64,000 bases of DNA from Weissella minor (GCF_001437425.1 NZ_JQCD01000031.1:190299-254298); one strand, 5' to 3'. Counted from the stretch's first letter, positions 25,457 through 36,397 are shown. The notes: a model not told the origin generated them from the letters alone. Program-made: numbers and translations.

Positions 25457-26482
25457 ATGACAGAACATCGTTTAATAATGGCTTTTGAATCAAGTGCAGA
25501 TGAAACGAGTGTCGCCATTATTCGTGATGGCAATGAAATTGTTAGTCTTGAAACGGCGACGCAAATTAAATCGCATCAGCGTTTTGGCGGAATTGTCCCA
25601 GAGGTGGCTAGTCGCCATCACATTGAACAAGTGACGCTTTTGGCTGATGCAGCTTTGCAAGATGCCGATGTCACATATGATGACCTGACAGCAATCACAG
25701 TTACGCAAGGGCCAGGTTTGGTTGGCGCACTGTTGATTGGGGTGACTGCTGCTAAAACAATTGCATGGGCTCATAACTTACCGTTAGTACCGGTCATTCA
25801 TTTAGCTGGCCATATTAGCGCAGCTAATTTTGTTGAGCCGATTCAATACCCAGCATTGGCTTTAATGGTTTCTGGTGGCCACACAGAGTTAGTGCTTATG
25901 CGTGAGGAATACGATTACTTAGTTATTGGAGATACACGTGATGACGCTGCTGGTGAGTGTTATGACAAGGTTGGCCGGACGATGGGGCTAAAGTATCCAT
26001 CTGGGAAAATTATTGATGAAATGGCGCATCGTGGTGAAGATGCCTATGATTTGCCACGTGCCATGTTGAATGAAGATAATTTTGATTTTTCATTTTCAGG
26101 TCTAAAGAGTGCAGTGATTAACCTTATGCATAACGCTGAACAACGTGGAGAATCAGTTGATTTAGATAATCTAGCAACGAGTTTCCAGCATGCCGTGGTT
26201 GATGTGTTAGTTGGTAAAACAGAACGTGCATTAAAGGCATACCCAGTTAAGTCATTTATTGTTGCCGGTGGTGTTGCCGCTAATCAAGGCCTACGTGACG
26301 GTCTAAATGAATTAATGCAACAATTCCCAGATACAAGGTATATCCCGGTTCCGATTGCTTTGGCTGGCGACAATGCAGCGATGATTGGTGCTGCTGGAGA
26401 TATTGCCTATCGCCATGGTAAACGTGGTGAGTGGGATTTAAATGCTAACCCTGCCTTGGAATTTAACTATTTAGAAGAGTAA
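25457..26482 (+). CDS. tsaD: tRNA N6-threonylcarbamoyladenosine transferase TsaD
   Basis: 341 residues, the family length. [14 protein letters not shown], the metal-binding HLAGHISA (HxxxH), SGGHTELV and the late [12 protein letters not shown] are all present. It attaches threonylcarbamoyl to A37 of tRNA with TsaB. AAAGAGG precedes the ATG; a terminator follows. Confidence 0.95.
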   Translation: MTEHRLIMAFESSADETSVAIIRDGNEIVSLETATQIKSHQRFGGIVPEVASRHHIEQVTLLADAALQDADVTYDDLTAITVTQGPGLVGALLIGVTAAKTIAWAHNLPLVPVIHLAGHISAANFVEPIQYPALALMVSGGHTELVLMREEYDYLVIGDTRDDAAGECYDKVGRTMGLKYPSGKIIDEMAHRGEDAYDLPRAMLNEDNFDFSFSGLKSAVINLMHNAEQRGESVDLDNLATSFQHAVVDVLVGKTERALKAYPVKSFIVAGGVAANQGLRDGLNELMQQFPDTRYIPVPIALAGDNAAMIGAAGDIAYRHGKRGEWDLNANPALEFNYLEE

Positions 26483-26486
26483 AAAA

Positions 26487-26542
26487 AGCCCCATACCTGT
26501 TCCACATCTAAGTGGTGCACCGGTATGGGGTTATTTTATTTA
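26487..26542. terminator. Terminator between tsaD and the polyprenyl synthase gene
   Basis: AGCCCCATACC ... GGTATGGGGTT long hairpin with an inner CCAC/GTGG pairing, flanked by A and T runs; usable from both convergent genes. Confidence 0.8.
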
Positions 26543-26548
26543 AAAATA

Positions 26549-27544
26549 TTAAACGCTACGATGTAGTAAGTGTTTACTTAAATCAATTAGCATATCTTTA
26601 GCATCGCTATCAGGTAATTCATCAAGAATGTCCAATGCGATGTCAGTGTAATCGACAGCTAATTCAGTCGCAGCATCGAAAGCACCGGTCTCATGAACAA
26701 GCTGAGCAACCTCTTGGCTTTGAGCATCTGTCATGGTCTCGCGCGCAGCCAGCAATTCCTTGACGCGTTCACTACGATTAATTGCATAAAGAAGGGGTGC
26801 AGAGTAAACGCCTTCGCGCATGTCGTTAAGCGTTGGCTTACCTAATGTTTGGCTGTCATCTTGATAATCTAGTAAGTCATCCAAGATTTGGAAGGCCATG
26901 CCAAGATTATAGGTAAAGGAAATCAGTTTGTCGGTTAACGCTTGATCAGGCTGTTCATCGGCTGCAGATAGTCCCAGTTGGGCTGCAAGTTCGAATAATG
27001 CAGCCGTCTTACCAGCGATTTGCTCAAGGTACTCGTCAATGGTCATATCTAGATGATAGTAATGTGAACGTTGCAATAGCTCACCGTTCAAAATCTGTTC
27101 TAGATAAGTTGTAGCCTTACGAGAAACGTCCATTGAACTCGAATGGAACGCTAATATTTTAAAGGTAACTGAAAAGAGATAGTCTCCAGCGTACACAGCA
27201 ACATCTTGGCCGAAACGGGCTTGAATAGAAGGATGGTGTCGACGTTGGGATGAACTATCAATGATATCATCATGAACTAAGGTCGCTGAATGAAGCATCT
27301 CAACAGCAGCGGCCAAATGAATTAAGTTATCGTGGTTGTTTAGGGTCATTTGACCAATTAGAATGGTTAGGGCTGGGCGCAATAGCTTGCCGCCGCTTGT
27401 TATCATTTCAATAAGGGCATCCTGAACCGCAGGGTTCTTCGCCTTCAATTCACTTTGAATTACGTCTAATACTTCAGTTAGATCCGATTGAATAGATGGG
27501 AAATCATTCCAAATGGCGTTTAATTGAATAGAATTATCTTGCAT
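26549..27544 (-). CDS. Polyprenyl diphosphate synthase (HepT/IspB-like)
   Basis: 331 residues. First aspartate-rich motif HDDIIDSSSQRR and second LDDLLDYQ, with GGKLLRPALTIL at the start, are those of trans-prenyltransferases making long-chain isoprenoid diphosphates. Product length cannot be read safely from sequence. Likely use is menaquinone side chain, which fits the type II NADH dehydrogenase at 58206. AAAGGAG precedes the ATG on the minus strand. Confidence 0.9.
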   Translation of the reverse strand: MQDNSIQLNAIWNDFPSIQSDLTEVLDVIQSELKAKNPAVQDALIEMITSGGKLLRPALTILIGQMTLNNHDNLIHLAAAVEMLHSATLVHDDIIDSSSQRRHHPSIQARFGQDVAVYAGDYLFSVTFKILAFHSSSMDVSRKATTYLEQILNGELLQRSHYYHLDMTIDEYLEQIAGKTAALFELAAQLGLSAADEQPDQALTDKLISFTYNLGMAFQILDDLLDYQDDSQTLGKPTLNDMREGVYSAPLLYAINRSERVKELLAARETMTDAQSQEVAQLVHETGAFDAATELAVDYTDIALDILDELPDSDAKDMLIDLSKHLLHRSV

Positions 27545-27763
27545 TGATAATCGAACTCCTTTAGTTCTTAATTAGATTGTTATGCTTACTCGCCATAATT
27601 AATAGTTTAATCTATTCGTATTAAAAAGTCAGGTGTATTTTCTAAATGTTTCGTATTTTTCAGTTTCCTTCATATTATAAGAGAAAAAACGAATTGAAAA
27701 AAATTTGTGATGGTCGCAAAAAGACGGCAGAAAAAAACAATTTAAATTAATTGCAGAAAAACC

Positions 27764-27792
27764 TTGTCATTTACCCGCATATTGTGTATTAT
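27764..27792 (+). promoter_or_regulatory. Promoter of the S10 ribosomal operon
   Basis: TTGTCA (27764-27769), 17-base spacer, TATTAT (27787-27792). The upstream 200 bases are A/T-rich with A tracts that may act as an UP element. No gene lies in 27545-27763 apart from the polyprenyl synthase upstream region. Confidence 0.75.
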
Positions 27793-27798
27793 ATTCAA

Positions 27799-27987
27799 GT
27801 ACGCTAATTGTGTGTAGGTATTACCTACTACAAAAGTGTCGAAAAACACACAGCGATGATGTGGGAGGTTGCGACACACCCGGCAGCATTGCCACGAGAC
27901 CCAGGCCATGGGATTTCGAGTGGCGTGTCGGTAGTTTCCACGGAGTTAGTTTCATATTCCAATATGGACGAAGGGAGAATTATTATC
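27799..27987 (+). ncRNA. Structured 5' leader of the S10 operon
   Basis: About 190 bases from the expected transcription start to rpsJ. It holds a perfect hairpin GTAGGT-ATT-ACCTAC (27814-27828), GTGT/ACAC at about 27836-27850, and a branched section (about 27861-27930) with GTGGGAGG, a GGCA/TGCC hairpin, CCCA/TGGG and GCCAC/GTGGC pairings closed by CGACAC/GTGTCG. No protein of known type is encoded. It is a likely target of ribosomal-protein feedback, by analogy to S10 leaders elsewhere; the protein that binds is unknown. Confidence 0.55.
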
Positions 27988-28296
27988 ATGGCAAGTAAGA
28001 AGATTCGTATCCGTTTGAAGGCATACGAGCACGAAATCTTGGATGCATCAGCAGAAAAGATTGTAGAAACAGCAAACCGAACAGGTGCCGAAATTTCAGG
28101 TCCTATTCCTTTGCCTACAGAACGCACACTATACACGGTGCTACGTTCACCACATAAGAACAAGGATTCACGTGAACAATTCGAAATGCGCACACACAAG
28201 CGTTTGATCGATATCATGAATCCTACTGCTAAGACAGTTGATGCTTTGTCAAAGCTTGAATTGCCAAGTGGTGTTGATATTGAAATCAAGTTGTAA
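27988..28296 (+). CDS. rpsJ: 30S ribosomal protein S10
   Basis: 102 residues from ATG 27988 (AAGGGAG upstream; the longer frame runs into the leader). [25 protein letters not shown] and the loop [36 protein letters not shown] are diagnostic of S10, which also acts as NusE in antitermination. First gene of the S10-spc-alpha cluster. Confidence 0.97.
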   Translation: MASKKIRIRLKAYEHEILDASAEKIVETANRTGAEISGPIPLPTERTLYTVLRSPHKNKDSREQFEMRTHKRLIDIMNPTAKTVDALSKLELPSGVDIEIKL

Positions 28297-28380
28297 TTTC
28301 TAATTACACTTTAAAAACTTGCCTGGTTAAGCATTCAACTGACTGAAAATAAAGATATTACATTTATAAAGGAGATAGTC

Positions 28381-29007
28381 ATGACTACTAAGGGTATCTT
28401 AGGCCGCAAAGTCGGCATGACTCAGGTATTCACTGAGAATGGTGAGCTTATCCCAGTTACTGTGGTTGAAGCAACGCCAAACGTCGTCCTCCAAGTTAAG
28501 ACTTTGGAAAATGATGGTTACAGCGCACTTCAACTTGGTTTGGGTGACAAGCGTGCCGTTTTGAGTAACAAACCTGAGCAAGGTCACGCCGCAAAGGCGA
28601 ACACGACCCCTAAGCGCTACATTCGTGAAATCCGCGACGCTGAGGGTGAATACAATGTTGGGGATGAAGTTAAGGTTGATGTTTTCGCCGAAGGTGAAGC
28701 CGTTGACGTAACTGGAATCACAAAGGGTCATGGTTACCAAGGTAACATCAAGAAGGACGGCCAATCTCGTGGACCTATGGCTCACGGATCTCGTTACCAC
28801 CGTCGTCCAGGTTCTTTGGGAGCCGTTATCAATCGTGTGTTCAAGGGTAAGAAGTTGCCTGGACGCATGGGTAACCGTAAGCGTACTGTTCAAAACTTGA
28901 AGATTGTTCGTGTTGATACTGAAAACAACGTACTTTTGATCAAGGGAAACGTACCTGGTGCCAACAAGTCACTTGTTACTGTTAAGAATTCAATCAAAGC
29001 TAAGTAA
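28381..29007 (+). CDS. rplC: 50S ribosomal protein L3
   Basis: 208 residues. [13 protein letters not shown] at the start and [18 protein letters not shown] (the peptidyl-transferase-reaching loop) identify L3, an early assembly protein near the 3' end of 23S rRNA. AAGGAGAT precedes the ATG. Confidence 0.97.
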   Translation: MTTKGILGRKVGMTQVFTENGELIPVTVVEATPNVVLQVKTLENDGYSALQLGLGDKRAVLSNKPEQGHAAKANTTPKRYIREIRDAEGEYNVGDEVKVDVFAEGEAVDVTGITKGHGYQGNIKKDGQSRGPMAHGSRYHRRPGSLGAVINRVFKGKKLPGRMGNRKRTVQNLKIVRVDTENNVLLIKGNVPGANKSLVTVKNSIKAK

Positions 29008-29031
29008 TAAGGACGAAAGGAGGAATATAAC

Positions 29032-29655
29032 ATGACTAAGATTGCTTTATTTAAGCAAGACGGTTCAAATGCCGGTGAAGTTGAGTTGAACGACGCAATT
29101 TTCGCTGTTGAGCCAAACGACAACGTTGTAACAGACGCTGTTTTGATGCAACGTGCATCAATGCGTCAAGGTACTCACGCTGTTAAGAATCGCTCAGCCG
29201 TTTCTGGTGGTGGAAAGAAGCCATGGCGTCAAAAGGGTACTGGACGTGCTCGTCAAGGATCAATCCGTTCTCCACAATGGCGTGGTGGTGGAATTGTCTT
29301 TGGACCTACTCCACGTTCATATGCCTACAAGATGCCAAAGAAGGCATACCGTTTGGCATTGAAGTCAGTGTTATCACAAAAGGTTTTGGATTCTTCATTG
29401 GTTGTCGTAGATGCATTGGCATTTGACGCACCAAAGACAAAGGAATTCAAGAACGTTTTGAATAACTTGAACGTAGACGGAAAGACGTTGGTAGTCTTGG
29501 ACGATGACAACACAAACGCAGCATTGGCAGCACGTAACTTAGAAAACGTGACTGTTATGACTGCTAAGGGTGTTAACGTTCTTGACGTAATCAACAATGA
29601 TAAGTTGGTTGTTGTACAATCAGCTTTGGCACAAGTTGAGGAGGTTTTGGCATAA
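29032..29655 (+). CDS. rplD: 50S ribosomal protein L4
   Basis: 207 residues. The extended loop [20 protein letters not shown]-type stretch (here [20 protein letters not shown]) that lines the exit tunnel is present. In gamma-proteobacteria L4 represses the S10 operon; whether it does so here is unknown. Its stop overlaps the rplW start. Confidence 0.97.
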   Translation: MTKIALFKQDGSNAGEVELNDAIFAVEPNDNVVTDAVLMQRASMRQGTHAVKNRSAVSGGGKKPWRQKGTGRARQGSIRSPQWRGGGIVFGPTPRSYAYKMPKKAYRLALKSVLSQKVLDSSLVVVDALAFDAPKTKEFKNVLNNLNVDGKTLVVLDDDNTNAALAARNLENVTVMTAKGVNVLDVINNDKLVVVQSALAQVEEVLA

Positions 29656-29942
29656 TGGACGCACGCGAAATCATTTTGCGCCCGGTCATCACTGAACAAA
29701 CAATGAACGTTTTGGATGAAAAGCGTTACACGTTTGAAGTTGATGTTCGCGCCACAAAGCCACAAATCAAGCGCGCTATTGAAGAAATTTTCGACGTAAA
29801 GGTTGAAAAGATCAATACAGCAAACGTACGTGGTAAGCTTAAGCGTCAAGGACGCTATACTGGTTACACTAAGAAGCGCAAGAAGGCAACTGTTAAGTTG
29901 TCTGCCGCTTCTAAGGACATTCAATTGTTCAACGAAAACTAA
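29655..29942 (+). CDS. rplW: 50S ribosomal protein L23
   Basis: 95 residues. [50 protein letters not shown] is the L23 core. It sits at the tunnel exit and is the docking site for SRP and trigger factor. Starts on the rplD stop codon (TAATG). Confidence 0.97.
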   Translation: MDAREIILRPVITEQTMNVLDEKRYTFEVDVRATKPQIKRAIEEIFDVKVEKINTANVRGKLKRQGRYTGYTKKRKKATVKLSAASKDIQLFNEN

Positions 29943-29958
29943 TTAGGAGGAACTTAGC

Positions 29959-30792
29959 GTGGCTATCAAGAAGTATAAGCCAACCTCTAATGGTCGTCGT
30001 AATATGACTGGTTCTGATTTTTCAGAAATCACAAAGACGACACCAGAAAAGAGCTTGTTGGAATCAAAGTCAAACACAGGTGCTCGTAATTCTTACGGAC
30101 ACATGACTGTTCGCCATCGCGGTGGTGGACACAAGCGCCAATACCGTACTGTAGACTTTAAGCGTACAAAGGATGAAGTACCAGCTAAGGTTGTTGCGAT
30201 CGAATACGATCCAAACCGTTCAGCTAACATCGCTTTGTTGCAATACACAGACGGTATCAAGTCATATATCTTGGCACCAAAGGGTCTAGAAGTGGGCATG
30301 ACTGTTCAATCTGGTCCTGAAGCCGACTTTAAGGTCGGAAATGCATTGCCATTGTCAGTAATTCCTGATGGAACTCAAATTCACAATATTGAATTGAAGC
30401 CTGGTAAGGGTGGACAACTTGTCCGTTCAGCCGGAACTTCAGCTCAAGTTTTGGGTCGTGAAGGAAAGTACGTATTGGTTCGCCTACAATCTGGTGAAGT
30501 ACGTATGATCTTGGCAACGAACCGTGCCACAATTGGAGTTGTTGGAAACGAACAACACTCATTGATCAATTGGGGTAAGGCCGGTCGTAGTCGTTGGAAG
30601 GGTCAACGTCCACACGTTCGTGGATCTGTAATGAACCCTAACGATCACCCTCATGGTGGTGGTGAAGGAAAGGCCCCTGTTGGTCGTCCATCTCCATTGT
30701 CTCCATGGGGTAAGAAGACTGCTGGTAAGAAGACTCGTAACAAGAACGCACAATCATCTAAGTTCATTGTTCGTGGTCGTAAGAGCAAGTAG
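29959..30792 (+). CDS. rplB: 50S ribosomal protein L2
   Basis: 277 residues, GTG start at 29959 after [32 protein letters not shown] and the C-terminal [16 protein letters not shown], with the universally conserved His of L2 near the peptidyl transferase centre, are present. Confidence 0.97.
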   Translation: MAIKKYKPTSNGRRNMTGSDFSEITKTTPEKSLLESKSNTGARNSYGHMTVRHRGGGHKRQYRTVDFKRTKDEVPAKVVAIEYDPNRSANIALLQYTDGIKSYILAPKGLEVGMTVQSGPEADFKVGNALPLSVIPDGTQIHNIELKPGKGGQLVRSAGTSAQVLGREGKYVLVRLQSGEVRMILATNRATIGVVGNEQHSLINWGKAGRSRWKGQRPHVRGSVMNPNDHPHGGGEGKAPVGRPSPLSPWGKKTAGKKTRNKNAQSSKFIVRGRKSK

Positions 30793-30843
30793 TCTAGTTC
30801 CTGAGTATTTCAAACTTATAAGCAATCGAGAGGAGGACTCAGA

Positions 30844-31125
30844 ATGGGTCGTAGCCTGAAAAAAGGACCATTTGCTGATGCCAGTCTGTTGAAGAAGGTT
30901 GAACAAGCCAATGAATCAGATAAGCAAACTGTTATCAAGACATGGTCACGTCGCTCAACAATTTTCCCTAGCTTTATCGGATTAACTTTCGCCGTTTATG
31001 ACGGACGAAAGCACGTACCAGTTTTGGTTCAAGAAGATATGGTCGGTCACAAGTTAGGTGAATTCGTCCCAACGCGTACATTCCGTGGACACGCTGCAGA
31101 CGATAAGAAGACGCAACGTAAGTAA
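30844..31125 (+). CDS. rpsS: 30S ribosomal protein S19
   Basis: 93 residues. [25 protein letters not shown] and [16 protein letters not shown] are diagnostic. S19 lies in the head of the small subunit next to S13. GAGAGGAGG precedes the ATG. Confidence 0.97.
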   Translation: MGRSLKKGPFADASLLKKVEQANESDKQTVIKTWSRRSTIFPSFIGLTFAVYDGRKHVPVLVQEDMVGHKLGEFVPTRTFRGHAADDKKTQRK

Positions 31126-31140
31126 TAGGAGGACAGTACA

Positions 31141-31488
31141 ATGGCTGAACAAATTACGTCAGCACGCGCCACAGCGAATATCGTTCGTGTCGCTCCACGT
31201 AAGGTCCGCTTAGTGCTTGACCAAGTGCGTGGAAAGTCAGTAGCAGAAGCATTCGCGATTTTGGAATTTTTGCCAAATCACTCTGCTACAGATGTATATA
31301 AGGTATTGAACTCAGCAGTAGCAAACGCTGAGAACAATTTTTCACTAGATCGCGAAGATTTGGTTGTTGAAGAAGCTTACGCAAACGAAGGACCAACGCT
31401 AAAGCGTTTCCGTCCACGTGCTAAGGGTTCTGCTTCACCAATCAACAAGCGAACAAGCCACATTACGATTGTGGTAAAAGAAAAGTAA
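31141..31488 (+). CDS. rplV: 50S ribosomal protein L22
   Basis: 115 residues. [25 protein letters not shown] and the tunnel-lining hairpin [24 protein letters not shown] are present. No insertion or change in the macrolide-related loop is apparent by eye. Confidence 0.97.
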   Translation: MAEQITSARATANIVRVAPRKVRLVLDQVRGKSVAEAFAILEFLPNHSATDVYKVLNSAVANAENNFSLDREDLVVEEAYANEGPTLKRFRPRAKGSASPINKRTSHITIVVKEK

Positions 31489-31501
31489 GGAGGATTGAGT
31501 C

Positions 31502-32167
31502 ATGGGTCAAAAGATTAACCCAACCGGTTTCCGTGTCGGTGTCATCCGCGACTGGGATGCTAAATGGTACGCAAACAAGAAGGACTATGCAAACAACTTG
31601 CACGAAGACTTGAAGTTGCGTAGTTATATCGAGACTAAGTTGGCAGATGCATCAGTTTCACGTATTGAAATTGAACGTACTGCGAACCGTGTAAACATCT
31701 CAATCCACACTGCTAAGCCAGGTATGGTTATTGGTAAAGGTGGATCAGAAGTTGATGCATTGCGTAGCGAATTGTCAAAGATGGTGGCAAAGGGTGAACG
31801 TGTACACATCAACATCATTGAGATTAAGAAGCCAGATTTGGACGCTCACTTGGTAGGTTCACAAATCGCTGGCGATTTGGAACGCCGTGTGGCATTCCGT
31901 CGCTCAATGCGTGGTGCTATCCAACGTGCAATGCGTTCAGGTGCCAAGGGAATCAAGGTACAAGTTTCTGGTCGTTTGAATGGAGCAGACATTGCTCGTA
32001 TCGAACAATATACTGAGGGTACAGTGCCTTTGCACACATTGCGTGCAGACATTGACTACTCATGGGATGAAGCAACAACAACATACGGTCAACTAGGTGT
32101 AAAAACTTGGATCTACCGTGGTGATGTTTTGCCAGAGAAGAAGTCAAAGAAGCAAGGAGGCGAGTAA
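31502..32167 (+). CDS. rpsC: 30S ribosomal protein S3
   Basis: 221 residues. [14 protein letters not shown], the KH domain with GMVIGKGG and the C-terminal [20 protein letters not shown] are typical. S3 lines the mRNA entry channel and has helicase activity there with S4 and S5. Confidence 0.97.
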   Translation: MGQKINPTGFRVGVIRDWDAKWYANKKDYANNLHEDLKLRSYIETKLADASVSRIEIERTANRVNISIHTAKPGMVIGKGGSEVDALRSELSKMVAKGERVHINIIEIKKPDLDAHLVGSQIAGDLERRVAFRRSMRGAIQRAMRSGAKGIKVQVSGRLNGADIARIEQYTEGTVPLHTLRADIDYSWDEATTTYGQLGVKTWIYRGDVLPEKKSKKQGGE

Positions 32168-32170
32168 CAA

Positions 32171-32590
32171 ATGCTAGTTCCAAAGCGTGTTAAGTATCGT
32201 CGTCCACATCGTGGCCACATGCGTGGTGAAGCTAAGGGTGGTAAGACAGTAACATTTGGTGAGTTTGGACTACAAGCCATCGACTCACATTGGATTACAA
32301 ATCGTCAAATCGAGGCGGCTCGTATTGCTATGACACGTTACATGAAGCGTGGTGGTAAGGTTTGGATTAAGATTTATCCACACTTGTCATACACTTCTAA
32401 GGGTGTCGGTGTTCGTATGGGTAACGGAAAGGGTACTCCCGAAGGTTGGGTTGCCCCAGTAAAGCGTGGCACTGTTATGTTTGAAGTCGGCGGTGTTTCT
32501 GAAGATGTTGCCCGCGAAGCCTTGCGTCTCGCATCTAACAAGTTGCCTGTCAGAACTAAAATTTTGACTCGCCAAACGGAGGGTGAATAA
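32171..32590 (+). CDS. rplP: 50S ribosomal protein L16
   Basis: 139 residues. [33 protein letters not shown] and [23 protein letters not shown] are diagnostic. Its ribosome site lies in the end of rpsC, three bases of gap between the genes. Its stop overlaps rpmC. Confidence 0.97.
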   Translation: MLVPKRVKYRRPHRGHMRGEAKGGKTVTFGEFGLQAIDSHWITNRQIEAARIAMTRYMKRGGKVWIKIYPHLSYTSKGVGVRMGNGKGTPEGWVAPVKRGTVMFEVGGVSEDVAREALRLASNKLPVRTKILTRQTEGE

Positions 32591-32796
32591 TGAAGATCAA
32601 GGACTTACAAGAAGAAATCAAGGGTCTCAGCCAAGCTGAGTTGGTTGCCAAGGAAAAGAGCTACAAGGAAGAGTTGTTTAACTTGCGTTTCCAATTAGCT
32701 ACTGGTCAACTTGAGAACACGGCTCGATTGTCAGAAGTACGCAAGCAAATTGCTCGTATCAAGACGGCGATTCGTCAAGAAGAATTAAACAAGTAG
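32590..32796 (+). CDS. rpmC: 50S ribosomal protein L29
   Basis: 68 residues. Helical hairpin with [37 protein letters not shown]. Sits by L23 at the tunnel exit. Starts on the rplP stop (TAATG). Confidence 0.96.
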   Translation: MKIKDLQEEIKGLSQAELVAKEKSYKEELFNLRFQLATGQLENTARLSEVRKQIARIKTAIRQEELNK

Positions 32797-32815
32797 ACTA
32801 AGAGAGGAGACCGGT

Positions 32816-33082
32816 ATGGCTGAAGATCGTAACGCACGTAAAGTTTATCAAGGACGCGTGGTTTCAGATAAGATGGATAAGACAATTACTGTTGCCATTA
32901 ACACTTACAAGAACCACCCCGTTTATGGTAAGCGTGTTAAGTACACGAAGAAGTTTAAGGCTCACGATGAGAATAACGAAGCTAAAGAAGGTGACATCGT
33001 ACGCATCATGGAGACGCGTCCAACGTCAGCTACAAAGCGCTTCCGTTTGGTAGAAATCGTCGAGAAGGCCGTTATTATCTAA
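32816..33082 (+). CDS. rpsQ: 30S ribosomal protein S17
   Basis: 88 residues. OB fold with [18 protein letters not shown] and [23 protein letters not shown]. Primary binder of 16S rRNA 5' domain. GAGAGGAG precedes the ATG. Confidence 0.97.
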   Translation: MAEDRNARKVYQGRVVSDKMDKTITVAINTYKNHPVYGKRVKYTKKFKAHDENNEAKEGDIVRIMETRPTSATKRFRLVEIVEKAVII

Positions 33083-33126
33083 TCGTTAATCTCGAATCTA
33101 ACCAATAACGGAAGGAGGATATAATC

Positions 33127-33495
33127 GTGATTCAACAAGAGAGTCGTTTGAAAGTTGCTGATAACTCTGGAGCTCGCGAAATTTTGACAATCAAAGTTTT
33201 GGGTGGTTCAGGACGTAAGTTCGCCGGTGTCGGTGACATGATCGTCGCAACTGTTAAGCAAGCTATTCCTGGTGGTACTGTAAAGAAGGGTGACGTCGTT
33301 AAGGCTGTTATCGTTCGTACCGTTTCAGGAATCCACCGTACAGACGGATCATACATCAAGTTTGATGAAAATGCTGCTGTTATCGTAAAGGATGACAAGA
33401 GCCCCGTAGGTACACGTATTTTTGGCCCCGTTGCGCGTGAATTGCGTGACAATGATTACATGCGTATTGTGTCATTGGCACCTGAAGTATTGTAA
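33127..33495 (+). CDS. rplN: 50S ribosomal protein L14
   Basis: 122 residues, GTG start after [39 protein letters not shown] and [14 protein letters not shown] identify L14, which contacts S12 and silencing factor RsfS across the subunit interface. Confidence 0.97.
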   Translation: MIQQESRLKVADNSGAREILTIKVLGGSGRKFAGVGDMIVATVKQAIPGGTVKKGDVVKAVIVRTVSGIHRTDGSYIKFDENAAVIVKDDKSPVGTRIFGPVARELRDNDYMRIVSLAPEVL

Positions 33496-33527
33496 TTACC
33501 ATCATTAAATCAAGGAGGAAGCCTCGC

Positions 33528-33836
33528 ATGTTTGTGAAGACTGGTGACAAGGTTAAGGTTATCGCCGGCAAGGACAAGGGCAAGGAAGGTTCAGTTGTTA
33601 AGACTCTAGCCAACCAAGACCGTGTTGTTGTTGAAGGTGTAAACATGGTTAAGAAGCATCAAAAGCCAAATAACCAATATCCACAAGGTGGAATTATCGA
33701 GCAAGAAGCTCCTATCCACGTTTCAAACGTACAATTGCTTGACCCTTCTACTAACGAACCAACTAAGATTGGTTACAAGGTTGAAGATGGTAAGAAGGTA
33801 CGTTTTGCTAAGAAGTCTGGAAAGACTTTAGCTTAA
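33528..33836 (+). CDS. rplX: 50S ribosomal protein L24
   Basis: 102 residues. KOW motif [19 protein letters not shown] at the start and [26 protein letters not shown] follow. Assembly initiator of the large subunit. Confidence 0.97.
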   Translation: MFVKTGDKVKVIAGKDKGKEGSVVKTLANQDRVVVEGVNMVKKHQKPNNQYPQGGIIEQEAPIHVSNVQLLDPSTNEPTKIGYKVEDGKKVRFAKKSGKTLA

Positions 33837-33865
33837 TATTTAGGTGAAAGGAGGAAATCATTATC

Positions 33866-34408
33866 ATGGCAAGTCGTTTAAAGGAAAAGTACATCAGTGA
33901 AGTTACACCTTCATTGGTCGAAAAGTTTGATTACTCATCAATCATGCAAACTCCAAAGATCGAAAAGATCGTGTTGAATATGGGTGTTGGTGACGCTGTC
34001 TCAAACTCAAAGAACTTGGATGAAGCTGTTGCTGAATTAGAATTGATTGCTGGTCAAAAGCCAGTTATCACTCGTGCCAAGAAGTCAATCGCTGGCTTCC
34101 GTTTGCGTGAGGGTATGGCAATCGGTACTAAGGTTACTTTGCGTGGTGAGCGTATGTATGACTTTTTGGATAAGTTAATCAACGTTTCATTGCCACGTGT
34201 TCGTGACTTCCGTGGAGTTTCACCAAAGGCCTTTGATGGTCGTGGAAACTACACGTTGGGAATTCGTGAACAACTTATTTTCCCAGAAATTGATTACGAT
34301 GCTGTTAACCGCGTCCGTGGTTTGGATATTGTTGTTGTTACAACTGCCAACACTGACGAAGAAGCACGTGAATTGCTTACTCAAATGGGTATGCCTTTCT
34401 CAAAGTAA
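33866..34408 (+). CDS. rplE: 50S ribosomal protein L5
   Basis: 180 residues. [34 protein letters not shown] and [20 protein letters not shown] are diagnostic. It binds 5S rRNA. The next gene is rpsH only 44 bases on, with no rpsN between. Confidence 0.97.
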   Translation: MASRLKEKYISEVTPSLVEKFDYSSIMQTPKIEKIVLNMGVGDAVSNSKNLDEAVAELELIAGQKPVITRAKKSIAGFRLREGMAIGTKVTLRGERMYDFLDKLINVSLPRVRDFRGVSPKAFDGRGNYTLGIREQLIFPEIDYDAVNRVRGLDIVVVTTANTDEEARELLTQMGMPFSK

Positions 34409-34452
34409 TCTTTAACTGATTTACAGTAATTAATAATAGGAGGCAAACATCA

Positions 34453-34851
34453 ATGTCAATGACTGACCCAATTGCAGACTTTTTGACTCGCATTCGTAAT
34501 GCGAACATGGTTCGTCACGATTCAGTAGAAGTACCTGCATCAAAGATCAAGATGGACATCGCCGAGATTTTGAAGAACGAAGGCTTTGTTCGTGACGTTG
34601 AATACATTGAAGATGACAAGCAAGGTGTCATCCGTGTCTTCCTTAAGTATGGTTCTGATAAGACTCGCGTAATTTCTGGTTTGAAGCGTATTTCAAAGCC
34701 AGGTCTACGTTCATATGTTAAATCAGATGATGTACCTAAGGTATTGAACGGACTAGGTATCGCAATCATCTCAACTTCTGAAGGTGTTATCACCGATAAA
34801 GAAGCTCGCGCCAAGGGTATTGGTGGCGAAGTATTAGCTTACGTCTGGTAA
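34453..34851 (+). CDS. rpsH: 30S ribosomal protein S8
   Basis: 132 residues. [15 protein letters not shown] at the start and [31 protein letters not shown] at the end are diagnostic. In E. coli S8 is the repressor of the spc operon. Confidence 0.97.
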   Translation: MSMTDPIADFLTRIRNANMVRHDSVEVPASKIKMDIAEILKNEGFVRDVEYIEDDKQGVIRVFLKYGSDKTRVISGLKRISKPGLRSYVKSDDVPKVLNGLGIAIISTSEGVITDKEARAKGIGGEVLAYVW

Positions 34852-34882
34852 AAAATAAAATCTAACAAGGAGGTGTCTACTC

Positions 34883-35419
34883 ATGAGTCGTATTGGTAAT
34901 AAAACAGTTACGTTGCCAGCAGGTGTAGAAATTGCACGTGATGGAAACACAGTTACTGTTAAGGGACCAAAGGGTGAGCTTTCACGCGAAATCGCTCCCG
35001 AAATCCAATTCACAGTAGAAGGTAACGAAGTTACTTTCACACGTCCTTCTGATGAAGGTCGTATCAAGGCCCTTCACGGAACAACTCGTGCCAATGTTGC
35101 AAACATGGTCGAGGGTGTAACAGATGGTTTCAAGAAGACTTTGAAGCTAGTCGGTGTTGGTTATCGTGCAGCAAAGCAAGGCGACAAGCTTGTTTTGAAT
35201 GTTGGTTACTCACACCCTGTTGAATTTGATGCCCGTGAAGAGTTATCAGTTGAAGTACCTGATACTTTGACAATTATCGTTAGCGGAATCGACAAGCAAC
35301 GCGTTGGAGATTTGGCCGCTGAAATTCGTGCCGTACGTTCACCTGAACCTTATAAGGGTAAGGGTATCCGTTACGAAAACGAATACGTTGCACGTAAGGA
35401 AGGTAAGACTGGTAAGTAA
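34883..35419 (+). CDS. rplF: 50S ribosomal protein L6
   Basis: 178 residues. [30 protein letters not shown] and [23 protein letters not shown] are typical. Followed by an unusually wide 89-base gap with two hairpins before rplR. Confidence 0.97.
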   Translation: MSRIGNKTVTLPAGVEIARDGNTVTVKGPKGELSREIAPEIQFTVEGNEVTFTRPSDEGRIKALHGTTRANVANMVEGVTDGFKKTLKLVGVGYRAAKQGDKLVLNVGYSHPVEFDAREELSVEVPDTLTIIVSGIDKQRVGDLAAEIRAVRSPEPYKGKGIRYENEYVARKEGKTGK

Positions 35420-35420
35420 T

Positions 35421-35458
35421 CTAAACAAATTGTTTAGCCGGAATGACAACGTTTCCGG
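35421..35458 (+). promoter_or_regulatory. Two tandem hairpins between rplF and rplR
   Basis: CTAAACAA-A-TTGTTTAG (35421-35437) is directly followed by CCGGAA...TTCCGG (35438-35458). No T run follows, so they are not simple terminators; processing or translational control of the distal genes is possible. Confidence 0.55.
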
Positions 35459-35508
35459 ATTTACTTATGAGTATATCTTTTAAATTTTTGAAAAAGAGGT
35501 TACGAACA

Positions 35509-35865
35509 ATGATTACGAAGTCAGACAAGAACAAAGTGCGTCAACACCGACACACACGTGTTCGTGGAAAGATTTCTGGTACTGCTGAGCGCCCACGCTT
35601 GAACGTTTACCGTTCTAACAAGAACATCTACGCGCAATTAATTGATGACGTAGCGGGTGTGACGCTTGCTAGTGCCTCAACTTTGGACAGCTCAATTGAA
35701 ACTGCTCCAAAGACAGAGCAAGCTGCTAAGGTTGGAGCTTTGATCGCTGAACGCGCAAAGGCTGCTAACATCGAAGTTGTTGTATTTGATCGTGGTGGAT
35801 ATTTGTACCATGGTCGTGTACAAGCTTTGGCAGAAGCTGCTCGTGAAGCTGGTTTGAAGTTCTAA
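35509..35865 (+). CDS. rplR: 50S ribosomal protein L18
   Basis: 118 residues from ATG 35509 (AAAGAGG upstream; the frame is open to 35443 but homologs start here). [39 protein letters not shown] and [26 protein letters not shown] identify L18, a 5S rRNA binder. Confidence 0.97.
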   Translation: MITKSDKNKVRQHRHTRVRGKISGTAERPRLNVYRSNKNIYAQLIDDVAGVTLASASTLDSSIETAPKTEQAAKVGALIAERAKAANIEVVVFDRGGYLYHGRVQALAEAAREAGLKF

Positions 35866-35882
35866 AGGAAGGAGGAAAGAAA

Positions 35883-36386
35883 ATGGCTTATATCGATCCA
35901 AAAACGCTCGGAGAGCTTGAAGAAAATGTTGTAGCCATCAACCGTGTTACTAAGGTTGTTAAGGGTGGACGTCGTCTACGTTTCGCAGCACTAGTTGTTG
36001 TTGGTGACCGCAATGGACATGTTGGTTTCGGAACTGGTAAGGCACAAGAAGTGCCAGAAGCTATCCGTAAGGCTGTTGATGATGCTAAGCGTAATATCGT
36101 TGCAATCCCAATGGTTGGTACGACCCTTCCTCATTCTACTTTGGGTATCTACAGTGGTGGACGCGTTTTGCTAAAGCCCGCTGCTGAAGGTTCTGGAGTA
36201 GCTGCCGGTGGAGCTTCTCGTGCTATTATGGATTTGGGTGGCGTAGCCGACGTGACTGCAAAGTCATTAGGTTCAGCTACACCAATTAACGTTGTTCGCG
36301 CAACTTTTGAAGCAATCAAGTCTTTGAAGAACGCTGAAGAAGTTGCTGAAATGCGTCAGGTCTCACTTGAGCACTTGGCAGATTAA
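35883..36386 (+). CDS. rpsE: 30S ribosomal protein S5
   Basis: 167 residues. [43 protein letters not shown] and [26 protein letters not shown] are diagnostic. Affects decoding fidelity at the mRNA entry site. AAGGAGG precedes the ATG. Confidence 0.97.
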   Translation: MAYIDPKTLGELEENVVAINRVTKVVKGGRRLRFAALVVVGDRNGHVGFGTGKAQEVPEAIRKAVDDAKRNIVAIPMVGTTLPHSTLGIYSGGRVLLKPAAEGSGVAAGGASRAIMDLGGVADVTAKSLGSATPINVVRATFEAIKSLKNAEEVAEMRQVSLEHLAD

Positions 36387-36397
36387 GGAGGCAGAAA

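Noticed and set aside
28399-28893. Long minus-strand frames across rplC and other ribosomal genes
   Set aside because: They mirror strongly biased codons of the ribosomal genes and encode no recognisable protein.
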